Below the pieces are notes generated by a model. It was given only the letters and a program-made list of their open reading frames with translations. It was not told the DNA's origin and ran no database searches. Position numbers and translations under genes: made by a program. Source: Phascolarctobacterium sp. (GTDB lineage Bacteria > Bacillota > Negativicutes > Acidaminococcales > Acidaminococcaceae). Taken from it: a DNA stretch of 22,965 bases. Each line of letters starts with the position of its first letter. Position 1 is the first letter of the stretch. Where the stretch lies: positions 1 to 22,965 of the forward strand of contig SFCN01000039.1 in assembly GCA_004558595.1 (NCBI GenBank), written 5' to 3'. Of the stretch, positions 22,579-22,965 are shown piece by piece.

Positions 22579-22613
22579 CAAAAAAATCCCCGCTCTGTTC
22601 AGAGCGGGGATTT
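22579..22613 (-). terminator. Rho-independent terminator of the rubrerythrin-type gene
   Basis: A perfect 11-bp stem ATCCCCGCTCT / AGAGCGGGGAT with a 4-base loop is followed on the minus strand by TTTTTTTG. It lies 20 bp after the stop of the minus-strand gene. Confidence 0.92.
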
Positions 22614-22632
22614 GCTTTAAGCTAAGCTTAAA

Positions 22633-22965
22633 TTATTTGCCGAAATATCTCTTCAGCAGGCCAGCAAAAGCTTTGCCATGGCGAGCTTCGTCGCGGCCCA
22701 TTTCATGAACGGTGTCATGGATAGCGTCCAGACCCAGAGCCTTAGCGCGTTTAGCCAGATCGTTCTTGCCAGCGGTTGCGCCGTTTTCAGCTTCTACACG
22801 CATAGCCAGGTTCTTTTCGGTGGAGTCGGTAACAACTTCGCCCAGCAGTTCTGCGAATTTAGCAGCGTGCTCTGCTTCTTCATAAGCAGCTTTTTCCCAA
22901 TACAGGCCGATTTCAGGATAGCCTTCGCGATGAGCAACGCGAGCCATAGCCAGGTACATACCAAC
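22633..22965 (-). CDS. Rubrerythrin-type NADH peroxidase, 5' part outside window
   Basis: The last 110 residues of a ferritin-like diiron protein of the reverse-rubrerythrin/NADH-peroxidase type, which removes hydrogen peroxide in anaerobes. The frame is open to the window edge (reading VGMYLAMARVAHREGYPEIG), so the ATG at 22959 is internal and not the start. Iron-ligand motifs are EEAEHAAKFAELLGE and DEARHGKAFAGLLKRYF, each with an ExxH. The N-terminal rubredoxin-like knuckle found in these proteins would lie beyond the window. Codon use suggests strong expression. Confidence 0.9.
   Translation of the reverse strand, partial: VGMYLAMARVAHREGYPEIGLYWEKAAYEEAEHAAKFAELLGEVVTDSTEKNLAMRVEAENGATAGKNDLAKRAKALGLDAIHDTVHEMGRDEARHGKAFAGLLKRYFGK

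Noticed and set aside
22959..22959. ATG at 22957-22959 as start of the rubrerythrin-type gene.
   Set aside because: The frame stays open to the window edge, and the visible part starts in the middle of the ferritin-like domain.

Overview
The window looks like chromosomal DNA of an anaerobic Firmicute of moderate GC content, most likely a Negativicute (inference). Supporting features are strong AGGAGG-type ribosome binding sites, many hairpin-plus-T terminators, a ThiW-type ECF S component, a reverse-rubrerythrin-type peroxidase, a fused CobA-HemD protein and a compact tetrapyrrole operon built on the glutamyl-tRNA route. No rRNA, tRNA, CRISPR array, phage gene or intact insertion sequence was seen.

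Left part (1-7206). A short DtxR/MntR-type metal regulator is followed by a partial secreted protein (both minus strand). Then come a solitary FkbM-type methyltransferase and a ferric-iron/thiamine-type ABC importer: lipoprotein binding protein, FbpB-type permease split by a +1 frameshift, and ATPase. A second binding protein of the same broad class follows, with its own promoter. The leader of the first binding protein holds a palindrome and four AATGTC repeats.

Middle (7193-14578). A minus-strand operon encodes ThiW, an unknown 96-residue membrane protein and an ArsR/SmtB repressor with a complete CzrA-type zinc site. Plus-strand genes then encode a CaiB/BaiF-family protein that seems to lack the catalytic Asp, an exported M48 metalloprotease, RsmI, methionyl-tRNA synthetase and a TatD nuclease.

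Right part (14577-21480). The minus-strand operon runs precorrin-2 dehydrogenase, hemA, hemC, cobA-hemD, hemB, hemL. It makes uroporphyrinogen III from glutamyl-tRNA and diverts it to precorrin-2 and sirohydrochlorin, towards siroheme and/or cobalamin. No late heme gene is present here. A 100-bp imperfect inverted repeat lies in the leader between cobA-hemD and hemB.

Right end (21481-22965). A gene-poor stretch carries four DnaA-box-like 9-mers in 62 bp, a possible 37-codon ORF, and a degraded ABC exporter in which ATPase and permease remnants are joined. The 3' part of a rubrerythrin/NADH-peroxidase gene runs off the end.

The most notable unexplained items are the inverted repeat before hemB, the DnaA-box cluster, the frameshifted permease, the repeat-rich leader of the first binding protein, the zinc-sensor/ThiW operon and the CaiB-like protein without its usual Asp.
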